Below are positions 8,044 to 17,800 of a stretch of DNA of 43,620 nucleotides, piece by piece. Each line of letters begins with the position of its first letter. Position 1 is the stretch's first letter. Source of the DNA: Phycisphaerae bacterium (GTDB lineage: Bacteria > Planctomycetota > Phycisphaerae > Phycisphaerales > SM1A02); contig PBMX01000022.1 of assembly GCA_002722935.1 (NCBI GenBank), positions 1 to 43,620 on the forward strand, written 5' to 3'. The notes beneath the pieces were generated by a model, which was not told where the DNA came from, did not search any database, and worked only from the letters and a program-made list of their open reading frames with translations. The position numbers and the translations under genes are program-made.

Positions 8044-10185
8044 ATGTCTCTCTTCTCGTCGGGCTTCAACATGCTGCTGATCATCCTCGGGTTCGGCCTG
8101 TTGATCTTCGTGCATGAACTGGGGCATTTCCTGGCAGCGAAATGGGCGGGCATCAGGACTCTCGGGTTCTCGATCGGCTTCGGTCCACCCATATGTTCCT
8201 GGAGAAAGGGCATCGGATTTCGCGCCGGCTCGACCTACGAAGCCGTGCGAGAGCGAACAGGGAAGCATCCAGGCGAACTGACCGACGAGGAACTCGCCGG
8301 GTACGGACTTGGAGAAACCGAGTACTCGCTGCGCTGGCTGCCGCTGGGCGGGTTCGTGAAGATGCTCGGACAGGATGATGTCGATCCATCTGCATCCAGT
8401 GCACATCCCCGCAGTTTCAACATGCAGTCCATCGGGGCACGCATGGTCGTGATCTCGGCGGGGGGGGTCATGAATCTCCTCCTGGCGGCAGTACTGTTCG
8501 TCGTGGCATTTTCGGCGGGCGTGCGGTTCGAAGCGCCCATCATCGGGATTGTTGCGCCCGGTACACCGGCCGCAACGACCGTTCCGCTCGAAGCCGATTC
8601 CCGGGGCATCGAAGCCATCGGGCTCCAGCCGGGTGACCGCATCCTCTCGATCGACGGGGAGCCGACGAATACCTTCGGCGATGTCCTCATCGCGACCGCG
8701 ATGGGCCGGCCCGACATCGACCTCCGGATCGTCGTCGAGCGTGAAGGAGTCGACGCGCCCATCAACTTCGAGATGGCGCCCGTCAAGAGCGAGGTATCCG
8801 GACTGCTTGGCATCGGGGTGATGCCGGCATCGTCAACCAGACTCATCGACGATCCCGAAGCGATCGAGTTCATCACGGCGGAACTTGATCGCCTGGGCCT
8901 GTCCAGGCAGGGTGTGAAACCCGGCATGACGCTTGCATCCGTGGACGGGCGACCGCTCTCGAACTGGGAGTCCTTCGAGACGATCAGCCGGAACTCGGAC
9001 GGTCGAACACTGGAAACCTCCTGGGTGATGGAGCCTGCCACGGGAACCGATGCCCGTGTATCAGCCGAACTTGAACCACTCCCGGAGTGGGAACAACTCC
9101 GGTACGTCGGGGCATCTCCTTCGATGAGCGTCGGATACGAGCAGGGACTGCTCGGGCTTGTGCCACTGGTCCAGATCGGGGCCTTGACCGAAGGCAGTCC
9201 CAACGAGGGCATTCTCGAGCCCGGTGATGTCGTTCTTCGCATCGGTCGCCACCAGGCTCCACGCATGCGAACATTCCGCGATGCCATTCCAGCCCATGGG
9301 GCCGGCCTGCTGGACATGTCGGTACTTCGAGAGGGCAAGCGGGTCGACGTGCAGGTTCGAATCATGGAATCCGGCATCCTCGATCCAAGGCCGGTGGTGG
9401 GGGTCAACCCGGTCTATGCATGGGATGTGCCACGGATCGCGAGGCCGATGGTCGCGATTGAAACGACGGATCCGAAGACGCAGGAGGCGGGCGAAACTCC
9501 AACCCCCCTTGCCGGCAGGGATGTGATGGGTGGGTCGATCCTTCTGGCGGTTGACGGACATTCCATCGAGGAGTGGACCGATCTCTGGGAGGGGTTGCAT
9601 GCAGCAGCCGTGGCAGGGAGGGATTCCATATCCATCGAGTTGAAGGCACCGACTCCCGGCGGGGAAGTGCAGGTCGTGGAGTTGCCGCTGGATGCGGGAT
9701 CCCGGAGCCGGCTCCTCGAACTGGGATGGTCGCCCCCGATTCCTCTCTACTACTTCGAACCCCTCTACGTCGTACGCAGTGCGGGGGGCAATCCCCTCAA
9801 TGCCATCAGCATGGGCCTCCAGGAAACGACCAAACTGGTCGTCCTGACGTACCTGACCATCGACAGGCTCTTCAGGGGCACGGTCGGTGTCGAGCAGCTC
9901 CATGGACCACTGGGCATCGTTCACCTGGGAACGAAGGTGGCCGATCGTGGATTCACCTACCTGCTGTTCTTCCTTGGCCTGATCTCGGTCAACCTGGCAG
10001 TCATCAACTTCCTGCCGCTGCCCATCGTCGACGGGGGACTCTTCCTCTACCTGGTCTACGAGAAGATCAAGGGACGTCCGCCGTCGGTGGGCTTCCAGAA
10101 TGGTGCGGCGATCGCGGGCCTGCTCCTGATCGCCACGGCATTCGTCGTGACCTTCTACAACGACATCGCGCGCATCATCGGCTAG
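8044..10185 (+). CDS. rseP: RseP-like site-2 membrane metalloprotease (M50) with extra PDZ-like repeats
   Basis: Intramembrane zinc protease that cleaves membrane substrates such as anti-sigma factors within the bilayer. The first membrane segment carries HELGH (H24, E25, H28). The C-terminal segment has NFLPLPIVDGG, supplying the third ligand D663. At 713 residues it is far longer than the roughly 450 of E. coli RseP. The extra length is periplasmic and shows about four PDZ-like units, each with a PGD/LxxxDG core: about 175-245, 285-335, 380-440 and 490-545. Later membrane helices are near 595-615 and 640-710. It sits directly after dxr, the usual neighbour. No rseA-like substrate is visible in the window. 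Confidence 0.93.
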   Translation: MSLFSSGFNMLLIILGFGLLIFVHELGHFLAAKWAGIRTLGFSIGFGPPICSWRKGIGFRAGSTYEAVRERTGKHPGELTDEELAGYGLGETEYSLRWLPLGGFVKMLGQDDVDPSASSAHPRSFNMQSIGARMVVISAGGVMNLLLAAVLFVVAFSAGVRFEAPIIGIVAPGTPAATTVPLEADSRGIEAIGLQPGDRILSIDGEPTNTFGDVLIATAMGRPDIDLRIVVEREGVDAPINFEMAPVKSEVSGLLGIGVMPASSTRLIDDPEAIEFITAELDRLGLSRQGVKPGMTLASVDGRPLSNWESFETISRNSDGRTLETSWVMEPATGTDARVSAELEPLPEWEQLRYVGASPSMSVGYEQGLLGLVPLVQIGALTEGSPNEGILEPGDVVLRIGRHQAPRMRTFRDAIPAHGAGLLDMSVLREGKRVDVQVRIMESGILDPRPVVGVNPVYAWDVPRIARPMVAIETTDPKTQEAGETPTPLAGRDVMGGSILLAVDGHSIEEWTDLWEGLHAAAVAGRDSISIELKAPTPGGEVQVVELPLDAGSRSRLLELGWSPPIPLYYFEPLYVVRSAGGNPLNAISMGLQETTKLVVLTYLTIDRLFRGTVGVEQLHGPLGIVHLGTKVADRGFTYLLFFLGLISVNLAVINFLPLPIVDGGLFLYLVYEKIKGRPPSVGFQNGAAIAGLLLIATAFVVTFYNDIARIIG

Positions 10186-10212
10186 CGGATCAGCGAGGAG
10201 GTCGCCCTTCAC

Positions 10213-11001
10213 ATGTCATCCCCAGTCGCACTTGTCACGGGGGCTTCGTCCGGAATCGGCCGTGCCGTCGCCTCGATGCTCTCGGCAGAGGGGTACGATC
10301 TCGTGCTCTGCGCGCGCCGTGAGGATGCTTTGGAGGCGCTGGCGTCGGAACTGCGTGAGCAGCACGAAACCGACGTGATGGTCCGGCCGGTCGATCTCGT
10401 CGATCTCAACGACGTGTCCGCGATCGTGCCCGAGTTGCTCGAGCATTTCGGTCGTCTTGACGTGCTGATCAACAACGCCGGGATGGTCGAGAAGTCTTCG
10501 CTCCAGGAGATGCCCATGGGGTTCATGCAACGAGCCATGGCCGTGCATGCAATCGCCCCGGCGATTCTCGTCCGGGATGCCTGGGCGGCACTCGCCGAGG
10601 CCGATCGCGGTGTCGTCGTGCATGTCTCGACCGTTTCGACACTCAGTCCGTTCCCTGGACTGGCGGCCTACGCCATGAGCAAGCACGCCCTGGAAGGCCT
10701 CGCCCGTTCGATCCAGGCAGAGTCGGAGGAGCAGGGCCTTGGAATCGTGTCTCTCGTAATCGCCCCCGGAGCAGTCGATACGGACGCGCTTCGATCCGTT
10801 CTCGAGGGAATCGAGCCCCCCGCCGAGGCCCTTGTTCCGATGGACGAAATCACCTCGCTGTTTCTGGCCTGCATCGGAGGAAAGCATGATCAGGAGGCCG
10901 GCGGGGTCATCTACATTCCCGCCCCCGGGGTGGTGACGGCCGATGCGGAACGGGCGATGGAGGCCCTTGAAGCATGCTGGGGTGGCCCTGGAGAGGGATG
11001 A
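10213..11001 (+). CDS. Short-chain dehydrogenase/reductase
   Basis: Classical SDR, 262 residues. It has the Rossmann motif VTGASSGIGRAVA (residues 7-19), NNAG, a catalytic Ser in HVSTVSTLS and the YAMSK Tyr-Lys pair. The N-terminal Rossmann pattern with an Arg in CARRED suits NADP(H) (inference). Substrate is unknown; alternatives range from sugar to acyl reductases. SD GAGGAGG (10195-10201) is 11 nt before the ATG, and the gene follows the protease by 27 nt, so it is probably the last gene of the rne-dxr-rseP transcript. Confidence 0.88.
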   Translation: MSSPVALVTGASSGIGRAVASMLSAEGYDLVLCARREDALEALASELREQHETDVMVRPVDLVDLNDVSAIVPELLEHFGRLDVLINNAGMVEKSSLQEMPMGFMQRAMAVHAIAPAILVRDAWAALAEADRGVVVHVSTVSTLSPFPGLAAYAMSKHALEGLARSIQAESEEQGLGIVSLVIAPGAVDTDALRSVLEGIEPPAEALVPMDEITSLFLACIGGKHDQEAGGVIYIPAPGVVTADAERAMEALEACWGGPGEG

Positions 11002-11136
11002 CCTGTGCGGGTCGTGCAGGCTGTAGCAGGTCCTCGAGGGGGAATCCGGGAAGGTTGACTGGCTACTGGCCGTGTTGTTTTCGACACTCCATGAGACTCA
11101 TGGTGCTGGAAGGAGCATCACGGAGGGGCAGTCATC

Positions 11137-12210
11137 ATGGACACCAACATGCAGAGCGAACCGGGTTCACACCGTGCACGGAGAACATTGCGTGTCCTGT
11201 TCATCGAACCTGACGCCGAAATCGCGGCTGGGTACAAGACAGCCCTCCATGCAAGGGCCGGTTCAGGCGTTGGATGGGATACCGTCAGTTCAAGGTCACT
11301 TCCTTCGCTGGGGGCCCTGCACGAAGCGGATCTCTCGCTGGTGGATGTCATTGTTTCTGCATCGACCCTGCCCGATGCATGCGGTCTCGACCTGCTGGCC
11401 TACGTCCAGGGGTCCTGCCCGGACACACCGGTGATCCTGACGGGGGATGCATCGGATTCCGCCATCGCGGTCGAAGCGATCCGTGGAGGGGCCGTCGAGT
11501 TCGTCCTGCAGACGGGCCACGAATCGATCACCATGCCACTGGCCATCGAGAAGGCCTTCGTCCACAGGCAGCTTCGCTACGAGAATGAATGCCTGCACGC
11601 GGATCTGGGTCGGTCGGTTGCCGAACTGGCCATGGTCAATCGAAAGCTCAAGAAGTCGATTCGAAGACTTGAAGTCACGGCGAGGACGGATGAGTTGACC
11701 GGGCTGACCAATCGCCGCTGGTTGAACCTGATGCTCGAGGGTCGCTGGGCGGAGGTGGAACGACACGACCTCTCGCTGGCGTTCGTCATGCTCGATCTCG
11801 ACGGTTTCAAGCAGCTCAATGATCGACTCGGTCACCAGCGAGGCGACGACCTGCTTCGCGTGACGGGGGAAGTCATCCGTGACAACTGCCGTTCGATCGA
11901 TGTCGCCGCCCGCTACGGCGGGGACGAGTTCTGCCTCCTGATGCCGCACACCAGCGTGGATGCGGCGATGCAGGTTGCATTGCGCATCGTCGAGGCGTTT
12001 CGAAGCCGACTCGCGGAACATGAACTCGGAGATGTCCCGCTCGACGTGTCCATCGGCATCAGTCACAGCGAGCTCTCGAATCCCACCTGCGCTGAAGAAC
12101 TCGTGCACCATGCGGACCAGGCCATGTACGCCGCCAAGTCATCGAAGAACGAGGGGCCGCGGGTCATGTTGCGAGGAGCGACGGGCAGCATGGGTCGCCT
12201 GGCGGCCTGA
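11137..12210 (+). CDS. Diguanylate cyclase with degenerate receiver domain
   Basis: Predicted c-di-GMP synthase, 357 residues. An N-terminal receiver-like domain (about 18-130) lacks the phosphorylation machinery: the phospho-acceptor position four before Pro79 is Ala75, the acidic pair is Glu-Pro (IEPD) and the conserved Lys is Gln125. A short helical linker (about 140-182) leads to the GGDEF domain (183-350). That domain has MLDLDGFKQLNDRLGH, an intact active site RYGGDEF (259-265) and an intact inhibitory I-site RSID (252-255) five residues before it. It is therefore likely active, feedback-inhibited and not controlled by aspartyl phosphorylation. SD GGAGGGG lies 8 nt before the ATG. It is convergent with smpB. 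Confidence 0.92.
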   Translation: MDTNMQSEPGSHRARRTLRVLFIEPDAEIAAGYKTALHARAGSGVGWDTVSSRSLPSLGALHEADLSLVDVIVSASTLPDACGLDLLAYVQGSCPDTPVILTGDASDSAIAVEAIRGGAVEFVLQTGHESITMPLAIEKAFVHRQLRYENECLHADLGRSVAELAMVNRKLKKSIRRLEVTARTDELTGLTNRRWLNLMLEGRWAEVERHDLSLAFVMLDLDGFKQLNDRLGHQRGDDLLRVTGEVIRDNCRSIDVAARYGGDEFCLLMPHTSVDAAMQVALRIVEAFRSRLAEHELGDVPLDVSIGISHSELSNPTCAEELVHHADQAMYAAKSSKNEGPRVMLRGATGSMGRLAA

Positions 12211-12231
12211 GCAGGCCCTTCGTCCAGGAAC

Positions 12232-12714
12232 TCACCGTTTCAAGGCTCGATCCATGTGGCGACGGGCATCGCGCTCTCGTATGTCCTGCCGACGATCCCG
12301 CTGCTTCTTTCCCTGGCCGAGGCCGATGAGGACCTTGGCACGGCCGTTGACGAAGTACATCTTCAGGGGAACGATCGCGAACCCCTTCGCCCGCGCGGCC
12401 ACGGCGAGTTTCCGGATCTCCCGCTTGTGTGCAAGCAGGACGCGAGCCCGGTCTGGCTGATGCTGGCGTGCCGGTCCGGCCGGTGGATACTCGGCGATGT
12501 GCACGCCGTGGAGTACGAGGGAGACGGGTGCGTCCTCCGCTCGAACATACCCCTCGCCGAGGCTGACCTGGCCGGCTCGTACCGACTTGGTCTCGGTGCC
12601 CGTGAGCTTGATTCCGCACTCGAGCGTCTCCGAGATGGCGTAGGAATGACGCGCCTTCCTGTTCTGGATGACGGGTTCGTTCGCGACGCCCTTGTCGTGC
12701 CTGTTCCGTGCCAT
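12232..12714 (-). CDS. smpB: SsrA-binding protein SmpB
   Basis: Binds tmRNA and delivers it to stalled ribosomes for trans-translation. It has 160 residues (usual about 155-160). Visible family motifs are QNRKARHSYAISETLECGI at the N-terminus, LTGTETKSVRAG, LLAHKREIRKL and the basic C-terminal tail ending RRHMDRALKR, which enters the ribosomal mRNA channel. I chose ATG 12714 (MARNRHDK); an in-frame ATG at 12726 gives four extra residues. No clear SD precedes either. It lies just downstream of tRNA-Leu on the same strand, beyond a terminator-like hairpin. The ssrA gene was not seen in the window. Confidence 0.95.
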   Translation of the reverse strand: MARNRHDKGVANEPVIQNRKARHSYAISETLECGIKLTGTETKSVRAGQVSLGEGYVRAEDAPVSLVLHGVHIAEYPPAGPARQHQPDRARVLLAHKREIRKLAVAARAKGFAIVPLKMYFVNGRAKVLIGLGQGKKQRDRRQDIRERDARRHMDRALKR

Positions 12715-12737
12715 TTCGAAGCCCATGCTATGGAAAC

Positions 12738-12763
12738 GGCCCTGCAGCGTGTGCTGCAGGGCC
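12738..12763 (-). terminator. Intrinsic-terminator-like hairpin after tRNA-Leu
   Basis: A perfect 10-bp stem GGCCCTGCAG/CTGCAGGGCC surrounds a 6-nt loop. Read on the minus strand it begins 6 nt after the tRNA 3' end and is followed by GTTTCCAT, a short and imperfect U-tract. It separates the tRNA from smpB. Confidence 0.65.
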
Positions 12764-12768
12764 GAAAA

Positions 12769-12854
12769 TGCGCGAGAGAGGACTCGAACCTCCACGGGAT
12801 TTAACTCCCACCAGCACCTCAAGCTGGCGCGTCTGCCAATTCCGCCACTCGCGC
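12769..12854 (-). tRNA. tRNA-Leu (anticodon GAG)
   Basis: An 86-nt class II tRNA read on the minus strand. The acceptor arm is GCGCGAG...CTCGCGC with discriminator A. The D-arm region is TGGCGGAATTGGCAGA. The anticodon stem CCAGC/GCTGG encloses loop TTGAGGT, so the anticodon is GAG. The long variable arm is GGGA-GTTAAA-TCCC and the T-loop is GTTCGAGTCC. CCA is not encoded (the next bases are TTT). It reads CUC and CUU codons. Confidence 0.96.
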
Positions 12855-12872
12855 CGAGTCGGGAAGGGGGTC

Positions 12873-12878
12873 AGGATA
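12873..12878 (-). promoter_or_regulatory. Candidate -10 box of tRNA-Leu
   Basis: TATCCT on the minus strand lies 18 nt upstream of the mature tRNA 5' end. No strong -35 is present; CTTCCA at an 18-nt spacer matches three of six. Confidence 0.3.
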
Positions 12879-12945
12879 CCCCAGCGGGGCTGGTTCTGGA
12901 AGCCCTCGCCACCCCTTGAATCCGTCGATCAGGCCGTGCCCTGAG

Positions 12946-12951
12946 TACCAT
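12946..12951 (+). promoter_or_regulatory. -10-like TACCAT immediately upstream of queE (leaderless geometry)
   Basis: TACCAT is followed by 8 nt and then the queE ATG. If used, transcription would begin at or next to the start codon. No convincing -35 was found and there is no SD before the ATG. Confidence 0.35.
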
Positions 12952-12959
12952 GCCGGGTC

Positions 12960-13646
12960 ATGACTGCTTCATCCCTCCTGATCAACGAGGTCTTCCACTC
13001 GATCCAGGGCGAATCCTCCCGGGCTGGTGAACCCTGTGTCTTCGTTCGACTCCGGGGTTGCCACCTCAGGTGCCGCTACTGCGACACCGAGTATGCATTC
13101 AAGGAGGGGGACCGGCGGGACATCGATTCGATCGTCGAGGAAGTCCGCAGCCATGGATGCGACCTGGTGGAGATCACGGGGGGAGAACCACTGCTGCAGA
13201 AACCAGTCCACGAGTTGATGGAGATACTGTGCGACATGGGCATGACGGTGCTGCTCGAGACCTCGGGTGCATGCGACATCGGGCCGTGCGATCCACGCGT
13301 GATTCGGATACTCGACCTGAAGACGCCGGGCAGTGGCGAGGTCGACCGGAACGACTGGGGAAACATCTCGAAACTGAGAATGGCCGACGAGGTCAAGTTC
13401 GTCATCATCGACCGGGCCGATTACGAGTGGATGAAGGAGATCATCGCGGAGCATGGTTTGTCGGAAAGGGTCGGCACGATTCTCGTTTCACCGGTGCACG
13501 AGCAACCGGCCGGTTCCGAGATCCAGGGCGCTTCCGCACTGCCCCCGCGTGATCTTGCTGAATGGGTGCTCGAGGATTCGCTCCCGGTGCGGGTCCAGCT
13601 GCAACTTCACAAGTTCATCTGGGATCCGCAGGCCCGGGGCGTCTGA
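12960..13646 (+). CDS. queE: 7-carboxy-7-deazaguanine synthase QueE (radical SAM)
   Basis: Radical-SAM enzyme converting 6-carboxy-tetrahydropterin to 7-carboxy-7-deazaguanine on the route to queuosine. It has 228 residues. The cluster ligands C34, C38 and C41 form the CX3CX2C motif in RGCHLRCRYCDTEYAF. The N-terminus FHSIQGESSRAGEPCVFVRL is typical of QueE, and ITGGEPLLQ is the SAM-binding GGE loop. No queC, queD or queF is nearby. The stop and the next ATG overlap (TGATG), so the following unknown gene is probably co-translated. Confidence 0.93.
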   Translation: MTASSLLINEVFHSIQGESSRAGEPCVFVRLRGCHLRCRYCDTEYAFKEGDRRDIDSIVEEVRSHGCDLVEITGGEPLLQKPVHELMEILCDMGMTVLLETSGACDIGPCDPRVIRILDLKTPGSGEVDRNDWGNISKLRMADEVKFVIIDRADYEWMKEIIAEHGLSERVGTILVSPVHEQPAGSEIQGASALPPRDLAEWVLEDSLPVRVQLQLHKFIWDPQARGV

Positions 13647-14251
13647 TGGCCGACTCGCGAACATGGCTGAACGTCGAGCCACTCGCCGAAGGCGCATGGT
13701 GCACCGGTCCGGTGCCGTTCGATGGCGACACGCTTCTGCTCGAGGATCGTTCCCTGCTCATCGACGGACCCTCCCCGGTACCCTGCTGCCAGTGGACCGG
13801 CACGCTTGCGAATCCGGATGACCCGCCCCTGACCTGGATCGAGCAAGGGTGGCAGCGACTGGAAGAACTCCTGCCCAGTTGCAGTTCCAGGGGCCTCCTT
13901 CGTCCACACGCCCAGCATCTTGCAAGTGATGTTCCTTCGACCCGCCTCCTCATCGAGAAGACGGCTCCGCTCGGGCTCGGCCTGGGCCTCGGCCCGGCCT
14001 CGATGCTTGTGCCCTCGATGCTCGAGGATGCGCACGATCACCTCGTTCGCCTTCTTGAAGGCCTTGGCCCGGCCTGCAGCATGGTGCTTCTCGAGGATCT
14101 CGATGAATCAGGGGGTCCGGTGATCGCGGGGCAGGGCATCCTGCCCGGGAAACTGCTGGGCGAGTTGATCGCCGAGCATGTTCCGGTCAACGTTCCCGTC
14201 GTGGCATCGGGATCGTCAATCGAGCATGTGCTGGATTGGCTGGAAGCCTGA
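13646..14251 (+). CDS. Unrecognised protein co-transcribed with queE
   Basis: 201 residues, with no family I can name firmly. The ATG at 13646 shares bases with the queE stop (TGATG), which fixes the start better than an in-frame upstream ATG at 13562 inside queE. It has no signal peptide or membrane segment. The C-terminal half is alternating strand and helix ([20 protein letters not shown], then SMVLLEDLD and VPVVASG). This resembles the last strands of a TIM-barrel protein of the sugar-phosphate isomerase/epimerase kind, but the metal ligands of that family are not obvious. A shrunken barrel is one possibility (inference). Confidence 0.75.
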   Translation: MADSRTWLNVEPLAEGAWCTGPVPFDGDTLLLEDRSLLIDGPSPVPCCQWTGTLANPDDPPLTWIEQGWQRLEELLPSCSSRGLLRPHAQHLASDVPSTRLLIEKTAPLGLGLGLGPASMLVPSMLEDAHDHLVRLLEGLGPACSMVLLEDLDESGGPVIAGQGILPGKLLGELIAEHVPVNVPVVASGSSIEHVLDWLEA

Positions 14252-14263
14252 CTTCGCTACAAT
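14236..14263 (+). promoter_or_regulatory. Candidate promoter of nuoC
   Basis: TTGGCT (14236-14241), a 16-nt spacer and TACAAT (14258-14263). The ATG follows 8 nt after the -10, so the transcript would be nearly leaderless. The -35 lies inside the end of the preceding gene. Confidence 0.5.
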
Positions 14264-14271
14264 CAACGTAC

Positions 14272-14826
14272 ATGTCGACGACATCCATTGAACATCCAGT
14301 CCTGCAGCGAGTGAAGGAGACCTTCCCGGAGGCGGCCTTCTCCGCGTCTCGATTCAGGGGCCAGGTGACCCTCGTACTCGAGCCGGAGGTCGCTCACGAC
14401 GTCCTTCGCTTTCTCCGCGAGGATCCCGACTGCAATTATGAACTGCTCAGTGATGTCACGGCAGCCGATTACCTGGACTACCCCGCCCGGACCTCGAAGC
14501 GATTCGCGGTCATCTGGGTACTGCGGAGTTTCAGCAGGGATGACCTGTTGCTGGTCAAGTGCTGGCTCGACCCGAGCATGGAAACCGGTGGAAACGAGGA
14601 TGATCCTGCACTCGAGGTCGCCTCGGTATGCGATATCTGGCCCGGCGCCGAATGGAGAGAGCGCGAGGTCTACGACATGTTCGGAATCCGCTTTGCCGGG
14701 CATCCCGATCTGCGTCGCATCCTCATGTGGAAGGACTTCCCGGTCTTCCCGCTTCGAAAGGACTACCCGCTCCGAGGTCGAGGAGAGCGTGAGAACCTCG
14801 AGATCATCGATCGCGAAGCGACCTGA
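14272..14826 (+). CDS. nuoC: NADH-quinone oxidoreductase subunit C
   Basis: 30-kDa subunit of the peripheral arm of complex I, on the cytoplasmic face. It has 184 residues. The family signature is clear: [19 protein letters not shown], followed by [10 protein letters not shown] and [11 protein letters not shown] 14272 is chosen because a good -10 sits just before it. An upstream in-frame ATG (14236) would overlap the previous gene by 16 bases. Unusually it is not beside other nuo genes; nuoB lies about 9.5 kb away at 24300. It ends 3 nt from the convergent LPS-transport gene. Confidence 0.95.
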   Translation: MSTTSIEHPVLQRVKETFPEAAFSASRFRGQVTLVLEPEVAHDVLRFLREDPDCNYELLSDVTAADYLDYPARTSKRFAVIWVLRSFSRDDLLLVKCWLDPSMETGGNEDDPALEVASVCDIWPGAEWREREVYDMFGIRFAGHPDLRRILMWKDFPVFPLRKDYPLRGRGERENLEIIDREAT

Positions 14827-14829
14827 TGG

Positions 14830-17800
14830 TCAGGGATTGACGGCGCCGCCGCGGGCATCGGTAATGGTGATCGTGTCGATGGCGGGGTCCATGTTCCACA
14901 GGACACTGCCCGCCCTGACCGGGGTGGGGGACCCCTCGGTCAGGATGGAGACCGTTCGTCCCGGAACGGAATCGAGTTTCGCCAGTCCCGTCGACAGGTT
15001 GTAGTCGAAGAGATTGCAGTCCACCCGCCGCCTGGGGGTGCTGATATAGACACTGCCTTCGGCGAACAGCCGCTCGATCTCCATGTCGCGTCCAAGGTCG
15101 AGTACGCCTTCGCCCGGAGCCGATCCACCGCGGCCCTCGGCCTCCTCGATGGGGGCCGTCACGGCCTTGACGTGCTGGGCGGTGATGGTCGCCGTGTCTT
15201 CGTCTTCCATCCCCTTGTAGAGACCCTCGACATCGCCATCCATGTCGATGGTGAAGCCGCCCGATTCATCCTGGACCATGTCCAGACGTCGGGTCCAGAT
15301 GAACCTGGAGACGCCCGGTCCCCTGAAGAGCCCCGATTCGGGAGTCGCGCCGTCGACGGGGGGGGCTTCGCGCAACACGAGTTCGCCGTCCCCGATCACT
15401 TCGGCGCTCGTCTCGAGGTCATTCCACGTGATGTGCTTTGCCGCGATGTAGAACACGTTCGGAATGCTCGCCCGCTGTTCATCCGGCCAGGTCCGCTGCT
15501 CGAGTTTTGCATCACCACGGGCAATCAGTGTTTCGAGGACTCGTGAACTCCGCTCGATGTCGAAGGGATCGTCTTCCTGGTTCTTCCTGAGGTTCGAGGA
15601 CAGCGATTCCGAATCGACCTTGCCGGCATCGACGAACTGGAGCACCATCTTCTGTCCCTCGAGTCGATCGAGTTCATGGGGCTTGGGTTGGGCCACCACG
15701 GCGACATCTCCATCGAGCTCGATGGATCCGGCCCCCTCGTTGAACCTGCTGTCATACTGCATGCTCGTGTTCCACCTCGCCCGCATCGTGACGGAGGCGT
15801 CATCCCCGGGTGCAGGTCGCGGGACCTCCGGTCGATCGATGCGCTGGTCAGCCGACAGGTCCAGTGGTCGGGTCAGGAGTCGTGCCTGCCCGGGACCGAT
15901 CCAGGTCGCCGTGCCGTTTCGACGTTCAAGTTCGACATGGCGACCGTGATCGATGAGCATGTCGTCGCGAGCGATGACGACGTCTTCTCCCGTGAGGACG
16001 ACCTGTTCCTGCTTCGCGTCGGCGACCAGATGATCGGCGAATACGCGGGCGCCATCCGACATGAGTACCTGGACATCGCCGTTGGCCAGGACATCCTTGA
16101 CCCGTGTTCCACTGCCCATGAGTGATCGTGAACCGGTCGGTTCTTCGTCGGGTTCACCCTCGACGTCCTCGACGAGGAACGTGACTTCCAGGTCGTCGGC
16201 CCAGATGGTCTGGTCCTCGTTCTCCGCCTTCACCTGTTCACGGGCCAGCAGCCTCGAGGGGACTGCCTTCTGCTCGTCATCCTTCTCGAAGAACATTCTC
16301 ATCCAGTTGCTCGAGAACAGGCCGTCCGGCGAGACCACGTCCACGTCGCCCCTGAAGATGATGTCCTGAATCGATGGATCATCCGAGGAATCGGTGGAAT
16401 CGAAGGAGATGTCCACTCCCTCGGTCCAGGTGATGTCCAGTTCGCTCTCGGGTGGCGTGTCCTCGACCTGGTCCTCGAGGTCGATCGAGGTGTTCGCAGC
16501 GGGGGGGAGAACCGACACGCTGGCAAGGGCGACCTGATCGCGGTCGAGAATCGAGATCGTCCCGGGATCGATGAAACCGCCTTCACCGCGTTCCTGGGCG
16601 ACCCACAGGTGTGTGCCGCGTGCAAGCAGCCTTGGATCTTCCAGGATGACCTCGCGTCCCTCGTCCGCGTAGAGATCGAACCGGTCCTCGAGGCCGCGGT
16701 AGACAAGGCGATCGCAGGTGATCTCGGTCTGTTCGCCGGCGTCGAAGATGAAGACTGGTGTTCCTTGCAGTTCCGCGAGGGTGTCATCCGGATCCTGGAG
16801 GATCACGCTGCCGGAGTCATTCGCGGGAACCATGATCATTCCATCGTCGCACGTGACGAGGGTGTCATCCGGACCGACGGAAGGGGCAAGCCGATGGCCG
16901 AGTGTCGATGCGAGTACCAATTCGACCCAGTGTGGTTGTGGACCGAGCTCGCGTTGCGGTTCCGCATGCGCGGACGCCATTACGATCGAATCACCCCTGC
17001 TGGACTGGTCGAGCGAGAAGGTCACGTCCAGTTGATTCCCGGTGACCGTTCGGCCTCCCCTGGCATCTCCCTGCATGATCCGGACGTTCTCACGAAGGGT
17101 CAACGTGTAGAACTCGGTGTCCATGGCAGCACTTTCCGGCCCCGATTTCCCCTGCTGCATTGCCACGGGTATGACAGAGGATGAACGTGTCCCGTCGTGT
17201 ACCGGAGGATGCTCCGTCTCGGCACGGCGTGGCCAGCCGGGACGCGTGTCGAGGGCCAATGCACTTGAATCGGGCCGTATCAGGAGGTAGTCCAGTTCGT
17301 TGATCCGCATGAACTTCACGCGGTCGGTGGCATCATCGACCAGAACCTCCATGTTGGAGCCCACCATCTCCTCGGTGGGGGTGTGGACCTCGATTCGTCC
17401 CTTGCAGGTGATCTTCCCGAGGTAGTTGTCGAATGCGACTCGCTCGGGACGCATCTCCACGCTGGGAGGATGCACTGCAGGATCAGCCGTGCGGCCATCC
17501 ACGGGTTCATAGAGGTTGATCCTGACATTGCCCGTGATCCAGCCTTTCTCGAGAGCCCGGTTCGGGGCGTAGGTCTCCGCCTTGTCTCCCTCGATGGTCA
17601 TCAGCCTGTCGTTCTCGAGGAACAACTCGACCTGTGGTCGCGTCATGTCGATCCAGTGGGCCGGAAGATGGGAAGGATTGGGGTCGAGGTGCTCGCAGCG
17701 ATACTGCTGGGATGGATTGCCCCGCTTGTCGGCTATCTGGATCCAGCCTCCACCGGGAAGATCCAGCTGCATGCTCGGATCGAGCATGTCGGTGGAGCCG

